In this document: one piece after another, positions 24,782 to 33,271 of the stretch | Position numbering within the stretch: position 1 is the stretch's first letter | Layout: each line of letters begins with the position of its first letter | Assembly: GCA_019508225.1 (NCBI GenBank) | Contig: JAEKLZ010000161.1 | Coordinates: forward strand, 1 to 34,565 | DNA: 34,565 nucleotides | Reading direction: 5' to 3' | DNA from: Inquilinus limosus | GTDB lineage: Bacteria > Pseudomonadota > Alphaproteobacteria > DSM-16000 > Inquilinaceae | Translations under genes and position numbers: made by a program | The notes under the pieces: model-generated | What the model was told of the DNA's origin: nothing | Databases searched by the model: none | Seen by the model: the letters and a program-made list of their open reading frames with translations, nothing else

Positions 24782-24801
24782 GCTGAGTCCTGCTCATCAG
24801 C
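24782..24801. promoter_or_regulatory. Candidate LysR site TGAG-N5-CTCA
   Basis: GCTGA(24782-24786)-N10-TCAGC(24797-24801) encloses TGAG-TCCTG-CTCA (24784-24796), which has the T-N11-A form of LTTR sites. It lies just before the start codon of the LysR gene in a 126-bp divergent promoter region, a place for autoregulation. Evidence is symmetry and position only. Confidence 0.4.
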
Positions 24802-24906
24802 TCGTGCGCATATCTACGGCTTATCGCATGATCTCCCAACCCCCATTCTCCTGGCGTGCCGCAGCGGTCAGCGCGACCGGCGGCCACGAAAGCCAAGGAG
24901 AAGACC

Positions 24907-25896
<990 letters not shown>

Positions 25897-25943
25897 CCGT
25901 CGGATGCCTTGCCGCCTGGATCCGTCCCGACTATCCAGGCGGC

Positions 25944-26408
25944 ATGCGCATCCTGTTCGTCTGCACCGGCAACATCTGCCGCTCGCCGACCGCCGAGGCG
26001 GTGATGCGGGCCAGGCTGGCGGCCGCGGGACTCGACCACGCGGTCGACAGCGCCGGCACCCAGGGTTTCCATGCCGGCCAGCCGCCGCACGTTCCGGCAA
26101 TCCGGGCCGCCGCCGTCCGCGGCTACGACCTGCTGCCGCTGCGCGCCCGCAAGCTGGAGCGGGCGGATTTCCGCCGCTTCGACCTGCTGCTGGCGATGGA
26201 CCGCGGCCATCTCGATCGGATGCGCCGCCTGGCCGTCGCCGGCCCCGGCCGGATCGGCCTGTTCCTCGACCACGCGCCGGGGCTGGAGGGGCGGGATGTG
26301 CCCGACCCTTATTACGGCGGCAGCGCCGATTTCGAGCATGTGCTGGACTTGGTCGAGGCCGGCTGCGACGGGCTGGTCGCGGCGCTGCGCGACGGAAGGC
26401 TGGGCTAA
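25944..26408 (+). CDS. Low molecular weight protein-tyrosine phosphatase
   Basis: A 154-residue protein with the P-loop C7-T-G-N-I-C-R13 (FVCTGNICRSP) at its N-terminus and the general-acid D121 in VPDPYYGG. Length and motif order are the usual ones of the low-Mr PTP family, which dephosphorylate tyrosine on kinases controlling polysaccharide synthesis, or act on low-mass phosphate esters and arsenate-type relatives. Arsenate reductases of the family have a different loop, so PTP is preferred. Its stop overlaps the convergent MFS stop (CTAA). No kinase or capsule gene is adjacent. Confidence 0.93.
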   Translation: MRILFVCTGNICRSPTAEAVMRARLAAAGLDHAVDSAGTQGFHAGQPPHVPAIRAAAVRGYDLLPLRARKLERADFRRFDLLLAMDRGHLDRMRRLAVAGPGRIGLFLDHAPGLEGRDVPDPYYGGSADFEHVLDLVEAGCDGLVAALRDGRLG

Positions 26409-27964
26409 TCCGCCACGGCGCAGGTCGCCGACCGGCCGGCCTGCACCGCAGCGGTCCGGCCCGGGCCGAAGATCGCGAAGCTGATCACGGCCAGGACCCA
26501 GGCGCCGATGCCGCCATACAGCATCACCCAGCCGAAGCCCTCGACCAGCGCCCCGTGCACGGCGGCGGCCGACGGGTCCAGCGTCGCCAGCGCCGGATAG
26601 GCCTGCGGCAGCGCGGCGAGATTGCCGGCGGCGACGGAGGCGGCCAGCGCCTGCACCTGCGCCGCATCGAGAACGCTGGAGACGGCGGCGGGAAGGGACC
26701 AGCGGATTCCCTCCACCAGGATCAGCCCCATCATGGCGATGTTGATGGCCAGCGTGATCAGCCGGGCGCTGATGTCGATGCCGGACGCCATGCCCGCGCG
26801 GTTGGCGGGGACCGAGCCGGTGGTGGTGTTGGTCACCGACGTGTTGGTCAGGCCGAGCCCGATGCCGGCCAGCAGGGTGCCGGGCAGCACGGTCAGCCAG
26901 CCGGCCTGCGCGACGCCGCTGCCGAACCACATCAGCAGAAAGCCGGTGCCCATCGCGGCCATGCCGAGCGGGATCACGAGGCGCGGGCCGCCGCGCTGCA
27001 GCAGGCGGTCGGCCAGCGGCGGCATCACCAGGAACGGGATGGTGTAGGCCAGCAGCAGGAAGCCCACCGCCCGGCTGTCGAGGCCCAGCCCGCCCTGGAA
27101 GTAGATCGGCAGGTAGATCATGAACGGCCAGTAGCACCAGTTCATGCCGATGCAGCCGATGATCGCGCCGCTGAACCGGCGGATCCGGAACACCGAGAAA
27201 TCGAACATCGGGTGCGGGTTGACCCGCTCCGCCACCACGAAGCCGGCGAAGGCGGCGACGGTCAGCACCGCCAGGCCGATCGCGGTGGCGCGGTCCAGCT
27301 CCATCCCCTGGGTGATCAGAAAGGCCAGGCCGAACACCGCCAGCGTCAGGGTGACGATGCCGGCGACATCCAGCTTCTGGGCGTGCGGGTCGCGCGATTC
27401 GCGGATGCCGATCAGGGCCGGGATCAGGGCCAGCACGGTCAGCGGCACGTGGATCAGGAACACCCAGTGCCAGCTCGCCCAGCTGGCGATCAGGCCGCCG
27501 ATGATCGGGCCGAAGCCGAGGCCGATGCCGCTGATCACGCCCCAGGCGGTGAAGGCACGGCCGCGCTCGCGCTCGTCCTGGAACTGATGCGAGATGATCG
27601 CGATCACGCAGGTGAGCATGGCGCCGCCGGCCAGCCCCTGCAGGAAGCGGGCGGCGATCAGCAGCGATACGTCGTCGGCCAGGCCGCACATCAGCGAGGT
27701 GGCGCCGAAGGCGACGGTGGTGATGGTGAAGACGCGCTTGCGGCCATAGCGGTCGGCCAGGGTGCCGGTGGCCATCAGCACCGTGGTGCAGGCGATGGTG
27801 TAGGCGTTCATGATCCATTGCAGCCCGCGGAAATCGGCGGGCAGCGCGGTCTCCAGCGTCGGCAGGATGACCGGCACGCTGGAGATCTCGAGGCCGAACA
27901 TCAGCGCGGCCAGGCAGACGCCGACCAGGGCGGCCATGTTCCGGGTAGATTGTGAAAGAGCCAT
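26405..27964 (-). CDS. MFS transporter, DHA2 (EmrB/QacA) family
   Basis: A 519-residue inner-membrane drug:proton antiporter with about 14 helices. LQWIMNAYTIACTTVLMATG and LADRYGRKRVF are the helix 1-3 motifs of DHA2, and GLGLGFGPIIGGLIA-like sequence is the motif C of antiporters. The ATG at 27964 has GAGAGAAGG before it; an in-frame extension to 28120 is unlikely because it runs through the divergent promoter. It is divergent from a LysR gene starting at 28145, likely its regulator. The substrate is unknown; no membrane-fusion partner is linked. Confidence 0.92.
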   Translation of the reverse strand: MALSQSTRNMAALVGVCLAALMFGLEISSVPVILPTLETALPADFRGLQWIMNAYTIACTTVLMATGTLADRYGRKRVFTITTVAFGATSLMCGLADDVSLLIAARFLQGLAGGAMLTCVIAIISHQFQDERERGRAFTAWGVISGIGLGFGPIIGGLIASWASWHWVFLIHVPLTVLALIPALIGIRESRDPHAQKLDVAGIVTLTLAVFGLAFLITQGMELDRATAIGLAVLTVAAFAGFVVAERVNPHPMFDFSVFRIRRFSGAIIGCIGMNWCYWPFMIYLPIYFQGGLGLDSRAVGFLLLAYTIPFLVMPPLADRLLQRGGPRLVIPLGMAAMGTGFLLMWFGSGVAQAGWLTVLPGTLLAGIGLGLTNTSVTNTTTGSVPANRAGMASGIDISARLITLAINIAMMGLILVEGIRWSLPAAVSSVLDAAQVQALAASVAAGNLAALPQAYPALATLDPSAAAVHGALVEGFGWVMLYGGIGAWVLAVISFAIFGPGRTAAVQAGRSATCAVAD

Positions 27965-28087
27965 GATCCTTCTCTCGAAGCGACAGGCCGCGCCGCCGCG
28001 CAAAGGCTTTGCGCGGCCGGTTCCGGCGCGGAGGGTGTCGGTGGGGGCTCGATCGGGCCTGGACGTGAATCTGGCCAATCCGCTTTC

Positions 28088-28133
28088 ATGATGGAAATGA
28101 ATTAATTTTGTGGCGTCCATTTTCCGCCATCAT
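28088..28133. promoter_or_regulatory. AT-rich imperfect palindrome in MFS/LysR divergent promoter
   Basis: ATGATGG (28088-28094) and CCATCAT (28127-28133) are inverted arms 32 bases apart, with inner GGAAATG and CATTTTCC also complementary, and an AATTAATT core near 28100. It is an AT-rich island in GC-rich DNA between the MFS start (27964) and the LysR start (28145). This is where a LysR protein would bind to control both genes. Binding is inferred. Confidence 0.45.
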
Positions 28134-28144
28134 ATATTTAGGTC

Positions 28145-29017
28145 ATGGATTTCGACCCCGCCCTGCTGCGCGCCTTCGTTGCCGTCCACGATTCCGGCGG
28201 GTTCACCCGCGCGGCGGAGCGGCTGCACCTGACCCAGTCCGCGGTCAGCCACCAGATCCGGCGGCTGGAGGAACAGGTGGGCCGGCCCCTGCTGCAACGG
28301 ACCACGCGCAAGCTGCTGCTGACCGAGGACGGCCAGGAGTTCCTGCGCCATGCCGAGCAGATCCTGCGGGCGCAGGATTCGCTGACCCGGCGCTTCCTGC
28401 CTTCCGCGGTCTCCGGCGTGGTCCGCTTCGGCGTACCAGAGAATTTTCTCGGCGACCGGCTGCCGCTGCTGCTGCGCCGCTACGCTCGCGATTACCCCCA
28501 GGTGCGGCTGGAGGTGGCGGTCAGCGTCTGCCTCGACCTGCGCGCCAAGGTCGAAGCGGGCGAGCTCGACCTCGCCGTGGTGATGTCCCTGCCGGGCGAG
28601 ACCGGTGGCACGGTGCTGCGGCGGACGCAATTCGTCTGGGCAGCGGCCGAGGGCTTCGATTGGGCGCCGGGGACGTCGCTGCCGCTCGCCCTCGCTCCGC
28701 CGCCCTGCCCCTGCCGCGCCATTGCCGTCGACGCCATCACTGCTTCGGGCGTCGAGTGGCATACCGGCTTCACCTCGGGCAACCAGCACGGGCTGCGGGC
28801 GGCGGTGCTGGCGGGGCTGGCCGCGTCGATGATTGCCCGCGACGAGATCGAGCCGGGGATGAAGATCCTCGACGGCCGCCACGGCCTGCCGCCGCTGCCG
28901 GAGGTGGAGTTCGCCCTGATCTGGCGGCCCGGCACCACCCTGCCCTGCGCGCGTGAGCTCGGCCGACTGATCGTGGAATCGGCCGATGCCGCGTCGGCGC
29001 TCGCCCGCGTGGTCTAG
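28145..29017 (+). CDS. LysR family transcriptional regulator
   Basis: A 290-residue LTTR. The winged helix spans about 5-63 (FVAVHDSGGFTRAAERLHLTQSAVSHQ-like, LQRTTRKLLLTEDG). The effector domain has FGVPENFLGDRLPLLLRRYAR and DLAVVMSLPGE, a pattern seen in regulators beside drug exporters. It is divergent from the DHA2 efflux gene and probably controls it. Its stop TAG and the stop of the next, convergent LysR gene share the palindrome CTAG (29014-29017). The ribosome site is weak (AGG). Confidence 0.92.
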   Translation: MDFDPALLRAFVAVHDSGGFTRAAERLHLTQSAVSHQIRRLEEQVGRPLLQRTTRKLLLTEDGQEFLRHAEQILRAQDSLTRRFLPSAVSGVVRFGVPENFLGDRLPLLLRRYARDYPQVRLEVAVSVCLDLRAKVEAGELDLAVVMSLPGETGGTVLRRTQFVWAAAEGFDWAPGTSLPLALAPPPCPCRAIAVDAITASGVEWHTGFTSGNQHGLRAAVLAGLAASMIARDEIEPGMKILDGRHGLPPLPEVEFALIWRPGTTLPCARELGRLIVESADAASALARVV

Positions 29018-29949
29018 GCGGCGTCCTGCGCTTCCGGTGCGGCGGTCGACACCAGGCGCGACTGCACGAAGTCGATGAAGGCGCGCACCTTGGCCGGGGG
29101 CAGGTGGCGCGACGGGATCAGCGCGTGCAGCGGGAAGCTCTCGCCGGTCCAGTCCGGCAGCAGCTCGACCAGCTCGCCGCGGTCGATCAGCCGCTGCACG
29201 CCGATCGCCTTGACCCGGGCGATGCCGACGCCTTCCAGGCAGGCGCCGAGCATGGTGCCGAACTCCGCCACCATCAGGCGCCCGGTCGCCCGCACCTCCG
29301 CCACCTCGCCGCCTCGGCGGAACGACCAGGCCCCTATCGGTTGGCCGGAGGCGGAGTCGCGCACCTGGATGCAGGCATGGCCGGCCAGGTCGGCCGGGGC
29401 CGTCGGTCGGCCATGCGCGGCAACATAGGCCGGCGACGCCACGGTGATCGTCCGCGTCTCCAGCAGCTTGCGCGACACCAGCGAGGAATCCGGCGGGTGC
29501 CCGAAGCGCACGGCGATATCGAAGCCCTCGCCCACAAGATCGCCGAGCTGGTCCTTGGCCACCAGCTCCAGCGTCAGCTCGGGGTACAGCGACAGGAACT
29601 CCGGGATATGCGGCGTGAACAGCAGGCGCGAGAAGAAGGCGTCGACATTCACCCGCAGCCGGCCGCGCACCGCGACGGCGGAACCGGTGGCGACGGTGAC
29701 GGCATCCCCGATCCCGGTCAGCAGCGGCGCGATCTCGGAATAGAGCCGGCGTCCCTCGTCGGTCAGGGCCACGGCCCGGGTGGTGCGGTCCACCAGCCGG
29801 ACCCCGACCCGCGCCTCCAACCGCGCCACCGCCCGGCTGACGCCGGAGCGGGACAGGCCCAGCGCCTCGGCCGCGCGGGCGAAGCTGCCGCCTTCGACGA
29901 CCGCGGCGAGCACGCCGACATTGGAGATCACCCGTCCGTCGAAGGCCAT
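29014..29949 (-). CDS. LysR family transcriptional regulator
   Basis: A 311-residue LTTR. The N-terminal helix-turn-helix is at about 5-64 (VVEGGSFARAAEALGLSRSG, RLVDRTTRAVALTDEG). The effector domain has GRLRVNVDAFFSRLLFTPHI, a pattern of the large group that regulates small oxidoreductases. GGAGGG before 29949 sets this start rather than the farther ATG at 29991. It is divergent from the NmrA-like gene at 30053 and probably regulates it. A palindrome AGTC-TTAT-GACT lies in the shared region. Confidence 0.92.
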   Translation of the reverse strand: MAFDGRVISNVGVLAAVVEGGSFARAAEALGLSRSGVSRAVARLEARVGVRLVDRTTRAVALTDEGRRLYSEIAPLLTGIGDAVTVATGSAVAVRGRLRVNVDAFFSRLLFTPHIPEFLSLYPELTLELVAKDQLGDLVGEGFDIAVRFGHPPDSSLVSRKLLETRTITVASPAYVAAHGRPTAPADLAGHACIQVRDSASGQPIGAWSFRRGGEVAEVRATGRLMVAEFGTMLGACLEGVGIARVKAIGVQRLIDRGELVELLPDWTGESFPLHALIPSRHLPPAKVRAFIDFVQSRLVSTAAPEAQDAA

Positions 29950-29976
29950 CACACCCTCCGTTGATTCTGCGTCACC

Positions 29977-29988
29977 AGTCTTATGACT
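29977..29988. promoter_or_regulatory. Palindrome AGTC-N4-GACT, candidate LysR operator
   Basis: AGTCTTATGACT has 4-bp arms around TTAT, 28 bp upstream of the LysR start and 65 bp upstream of the NmrA-like start, in a divergent promoter of 103 bp. It is short and could be chance. Confidence 0.3.
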
Positions 29989-30052
29989 CAATGGCGCTCA
30001 CGGCAACAGTCCGGCGCGCCTAGATCTTCGGCATCCGCTGAAGGAGACCAGG

Positions 30053-30916
30053 ATGTACGCGATCACGGGAATCACCGGCCAGGTGGGCGGCGCGCTCGCC
30101 CGGCATCTGCTGGACGCCGGAGAGAGTGTGCGCGCCGTGCTGCGCGATGCGCGCAAGGGCGAGGAGTGGGCGGCGCAGGGCTGCGAGGTCGCGGTCGCCG
30201 GGATGGACGATGCGGCCGCCCTGACGAAGGCCTTCGCTGGCGCCACCGCCGTCTTCATCCTGCCGCCACCGGTGTTCGACCCGGAGCGCGGCTATCCCGA
30301 GGCGCGCCGGCTGGCCGACACCTTGGTGCAGGCGCTGACGTCGGCCCGGCCGGGCCGGGTGCTGGAGCTGTCGACCATCGGCGCCGGTGCGGCGCAGGAT
30401 AACCTGCTGTCGCAGCACACGCTGCTGGAGGCGGCGCTGCGCGACCTGCCCCTGCCGCTGACCATCCTGCGGCCGGCCTGGTTCATCGAGAACGCGGCCT
30501 GGGACGTGGCCTCGGCCCGCGACGAGGGCGTGATCCGCAGCTTCCTGGCGCCGACGGACCGGCCGGTGCCGATGGTGGCGACCGCGGATATCGGACGTGT
30601 GGCGGCCGAGCTGATCCGCGAGGACTGGTCCGGCCAGCGCGTGGTCGAGCTGGAAGGGCCGCGCCGGGTGTCGCCGGACGGCCTGGCCGTCGCCTTTGCC
30701 GCCGCGCTCGGCAAGCCGGTGCGGGCCGAGCCGGTGCCGCGCGAGAGCTGGGAGGGCCTGTTCCGTTCGCAGGGCATGAAGAACCCCGGCCCCCGCATCC
30801 GCATGCTCGACGGCTTCAACGAGGGCTGGATCGAGTTCCGCGACGGCGGCCGCCACGCGCTGAAGGGTCGGATCGAGGCGGCGGAGGTGATCGCCGGGCT
30901 GGTCGCCCGCGGCTGA
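30053..30916 (+). CDS. NmrA-like NAD(P)-binding protein (atypical SDR)
   Basis: A 287-residue Rossmann-fold protein. G6-x-x-G9-x-x-G12 (GITGQVGG) binds NAD(P)H; VRAVLRDARKGEEWAAQG gives the second strand, and LELSTIGAGA, LTILRPAWFIENAAWD are typical of the NmrA/QOR2-type group. Such proteins are quinone reductases or redox sensors that lack the normal SDR Tyr-Lys pair. AAGGAGA before the ATG is a good ribosome site. A LysR gene is divergent. The role is unresolved: it may reduce quinones or act only as a sensor. Confidence 0.87.
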   Translation: MYAITGITGQVGGALARHLLDAGESVRAVLRDARKGEEWAAQGCEVAVAGMDDAAALTKAFAGATAVFILPPPVFDPERGYPEARRLADTLVQALTSARPGRVLELSTIGAGAAQDNLLSQHTLLEAALRDLPLPLTILRPAWFIENAAWDVASARDEGVIRSFLAPTDRPVPMVATADIGRVAAELIREDWSGQRVVELEGPRRVSPDGLAVAFAAALGKPVRAEPVPRESWEGLFRSQGMKNPGPRIRMLDGFNEGWIEFRDGGRHALKGRIEAAEVIAGLVARG

Positions 30917-30981
30917 GGGGCAGGCGGGACCTTCGGCGGGCTGTGCTATCGTCGGCGGGGAATCGCGGACGCCGGATCGAG

Positions 30982-31347
30982 ATGCATCTTCTGCGCATAG
31001 GCCTGGTGCTGGCCCTCGGCCTGTCCGGCCCCGCGTCCTGGGCGGATGAGTGGCCGCCGCTGCCGAAGCAGGGATTCATCTCCGGCCGGGCGGCGCAGAT
31101 CGCCGATGTCGAAAGCGGCGATGCCGTCTTCGTCGCAGCCGTCGACGGCGAGGTCATCGGCCGGCCGATGGCGGTCCGGATCCCGCAATATGTCGCCGTG
31201 AAGGGGCCACCCCGGGTCAAAGGAATCCTCGTCCAGGCCGAGGAGGCCCAGGGCGTGGCGATGTACGGCATCCTGACCGCCGACGGCCAGTCGCTGGTCG
31301 CCCTGTCCTCGGATGTCGAGCTGTTGGGGACAAGACGGCCGAAGTGA
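30982..31347 (+). CDS. Small secreted protein of unknown function
   Basis: A 121-residue protein with a Sec signal peptide of about 21 residues (IGLVLALGLSGPASWA before DEWPPLPKQGFI). The mature part has about 100 residues with many short Val/Ile strands (DAVFVAAVDGEVI, KGILVQAEEAQGVAMYGIL) and no Cys, suggesting a small beta-rich periplasmic domain. I do not recognise the family. The ATG at 30982 is preferred because the frame upstream (from 30943) would hide the signal sequence; its ribosome site is weak. It ends 9 bp from the convergent permease gene. Confidence 0.7.
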   Translation: MHLLRIGLVLALGLSGPASWADEWPPLPKQGFISGRAAQIADVESGDAVFVAAVDGEVIGRPMAVRIPQYVAVKGPPRVKGILVQAEEAQGVAMYGILTADGQSLVALSSDVELLGTRRPK

Positions 31348-31356
31348 GACCGTGCC

Positions 31357-32232
31357 CTACCCCTTGATCGCCCCCGCGGTCAGGCCGGCGACGATCTTGC
31401 GCTGGAACACCAGCACCAGGACGATCAGGGGCAGGGTCACCACCACCGAGGCCGCCATGATCGGGCCGAACGGATACTCGTAGCGGCTGCCGCCGGAGAT
31501 GGTGGCGATCGCCACCGGCACGGTGCGGTTCTCGTCCGACAGGATGAAGGTCAGGGCGAACAGGAACTCGTTCCAGGCCTGGATGAAGGCCAGCAGGCCG
31601 GTCGAGGCCAGGGCCGGGCCCATCAGCGGCAGCAGCACGCTGACCAGCACCCGGCCGCGGCTGGCGCCGTCCATCAGCGCCGCCTCCTCCAGCTCGCGCG
31701 GGATGTCCTGGATGAATCCGGTCAGCACCCAGACGGTGAAGGGAAGGGTGAAGATCAGATAGGCGAAGGTCAGCGACCCGACCCGGTTGTACAGGCCGAA
31801 CCAGCGCACCAGCTCGAACATCCCGGACAGCACCACGATCTGCGGGAAGATCGAGATCATCAGGATCACCAGCAGCACGGTCCGCCGCAGCGGGAAGTCC
31901 AGCCGGCCGAGCGCATAGGCGGCGCCGATGGCCAGCAGCAGCGAGATCCCGGTGGCCGAGCCGGCGACGATCAGCGAGTTCACGATCGACCCCAGGAACA
32001 CCGGATCGTGCAGCAGCGCCTTGTAGTAGATCAGGTCGAACGCCGGCAGCAGCGTCGCCTCGAACAGCGACGCCCCGGTCTTCAGCGAGGACACGATCGC
32101 CCAGTAATAGGGGAACAGGGTGTAGACCAGTACCAGGACGACGGCGACGCCCAGCCCGATGGTCTTCAGCAGCCGGCGCCGGCGGTACCGGGCGGCGGTC
32201 CGGGCCAGGGAAGGGGCGGCCGCAACGGTCAT
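31357..32232 (-). CDS. Sugar ABC transporter permease (MalG-like), second importer
   Basis: A 291-residue inner-membrane permease with about six helices. The EAA loop is RELEEAALMDGASRGRV at about 179-195, and the family end is FQRKIVAGLTAGAIKG. It pairs with the MalF-like permease encoded just upstream; the start overlaps that gene stop by 4 bp (ATGA), so the two are translationally coupled. The binding protein and a PfkB kinase are farther upstream on the same strand. It resembles trehalose/maltose-type permeases of rhizobia, but the substrate is not certain. Confidence 0.9.
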   Translation of the reverse strand: MTVAAAPSLARTAARYRRRRLLKTIGLGVAVVLVLVYTLFPYYWAIVSSLKTGASLFEATLLPAFDLIYYKALLHDPVFLGSIVNSLIVAGSATGISLLLAIGAAYALGRLDFPLRRTVLLVILMISIFPQIVVLSGMFELVRWFGLYNRVGSLTFAYLIFTLPFTVWVLTGFIQDIPRELEEAALMDGASRGRVLVSVLLPLMGPALASTGLLAFIQAWNEFLFALTFILSDENRTVPVAIATISGGSRYEYPFGPIMAASVVVTLPLIVLVLVFQRKIVAGLTAGAIKG

Positions 32233-33119
32233 CGGATGCTCGTCCGGTCCAGCCGGATCGCGCCGATGATGACGATGGCGATCAGGGCGATCAGCAGGAA
32301 CACCCAGGTCGACGCGGCGGAGCCGTAGCCCAGCTCCTGGAAGCTGACCAGCTGGTTGCGGGCATAGATCGTCATGGTCATCGTCGGGTCGCCATTGCCG
32401 CCGAGGACGTAGCTGAGGTCGAACATGCGCAGCGCATCGAGGGTGCGGAACAGCACGGCGACGCCGAGCGGCACCCGCAGCATCGGCAGGGTGATCGAGG
32501 TCAGGCGCTTCCACCACGACACGCCGTCGACCCGCGCCGCCTCATGGATCTCGCCCGGGATCAGCTGCAGCCCGGCCAGGATCAGCAGCACCATGAAGGG
32601 CGTGGTGATCCAGACATCGACGAAGATGACGACGCCCAGCGCCAGCGACGGGTCGGCGGTCCAGGCCACGCCCGTGTCGATCAGGTGCAGGTCGATCAGC
32701 AGGCGGTTGATGATGCCGAACTGGTCGTGCAGCAGCCATTCCCAGATCTTGGCCGAGACCACGACCGGGATCGACCACGGCACCAGGATGGCGGCGCGCA
32801 GCACGCCGCGGCCGGGAATCGCTTCGTTCAGCAAGAGGGCGATGGCGAGGCCCAGCAGAGTCTCCAGCGCCACCGAGACGATGGTGAACACCAGCGTGTT
32901 CTGGACCGCCCGCCACCATTGCGGGTCGCGGGCGACGTCGATGAAGTTGTCGAGCCAGACGAAGCCGTAATTGGTCGGGTCGTCCAGGGTGGCGTCGGTG
33001 ATCGAGAAGAACAGCGTGCGCAGCAGCGGCCACAGTGCCACCAGGGCCAGCGCCGCCAGCGTCGGCGCCAGGAACAGCCATCCGGCCCGCCGGTGGGATC
33101 GGGCGACGCGGCCGGTCAT
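32229..33119 (-). CDS. Sugar ABC transporter permease (MalF-like), second importer
   Basis: A 296-residue inner-membrane permease with six helices, starting RAGWLFLAPTLAALALVALW and with the EAA loop EIHEAARVDGVSWWKRL at about 190-206. YVLGGNGDPTMTMTIYARN lies before the last helix, as in the thuF-type group. An AGAGGG ribosome site precedes the ATG. A 91-bp inverted-repeat element separates it from the binding-protein gene. It forms the channel with the MalG-like partner. No ATPase gene is linked. Confidence 0.9.
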   Translation of the reverse strand: MTGRVARSHRRAGWLFLAPTLAALALVALWPLLRTLFFSITDATLDDPTNYGFVWLDNFIDVARDPQWWRAVQNTLVFTIVSVALETLLGLAIALLLNEAIPGRGVLRAAILVPWSIPVVVSAKIWEWLLHDQFGIINRLLIDLHLIDTGVAWTADPSLALGVVIFVDVWITTPFMVLLILAGLQLIPGEIHEAARVDGVSWWKRLTSITLPMLRVPLGVAVLFRTLDALRMFDLSYVLGGNGDPTMTMTIYARNQLVSFQELGYGSAASTWVFLLIALIAIVIIGAIRLDRTSIR

Positions 33120-33144
33120 CGCATCCCTCTCACGCTTTCCCTTC

Positions 33145-33235
33145 CTGTCATGCCCGGGCTTGACCCGGGCATCCAGGGGCCGCCAGGGCGGTTCTTCGCG
33201 GCCCTGGATTGCCGGGTCAAGCCCGGCAATGACAA
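33145..33235. repeat. Imperfect inverted-repeat element (palindromic intergenic repeat)
   Basis: The arm CTGTCATGCCCGGGCTTGAC... (33145-33180) is the near reverse complement of ...GTCAAGCCCGGCAATGACAA (33200-33235), and each arm contains CGGGCTTGACCCG. The pair can fold to a long stem with a short loop. The sequence family (TGTCATTGCCGGGCTTGACCCGG) is one I know as common between genes in alphaproteobacteria. It lies between the binding protein and permease genes of one operon, where it may stabilise the upstream mRNA and reduce permease expression. Confidence 0.85.
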
Positions 33236-33271
33236 GAAAGGGGAAACGCGCATGGCCTCAGGGACGGCCTG

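Noticed and set aside
25904-27955. 683-codon plus-strand frame over the phosphatase and MFS genes
   Set aside because: Runs in a different frame through two well-supported genes; a shadow of high GC content.
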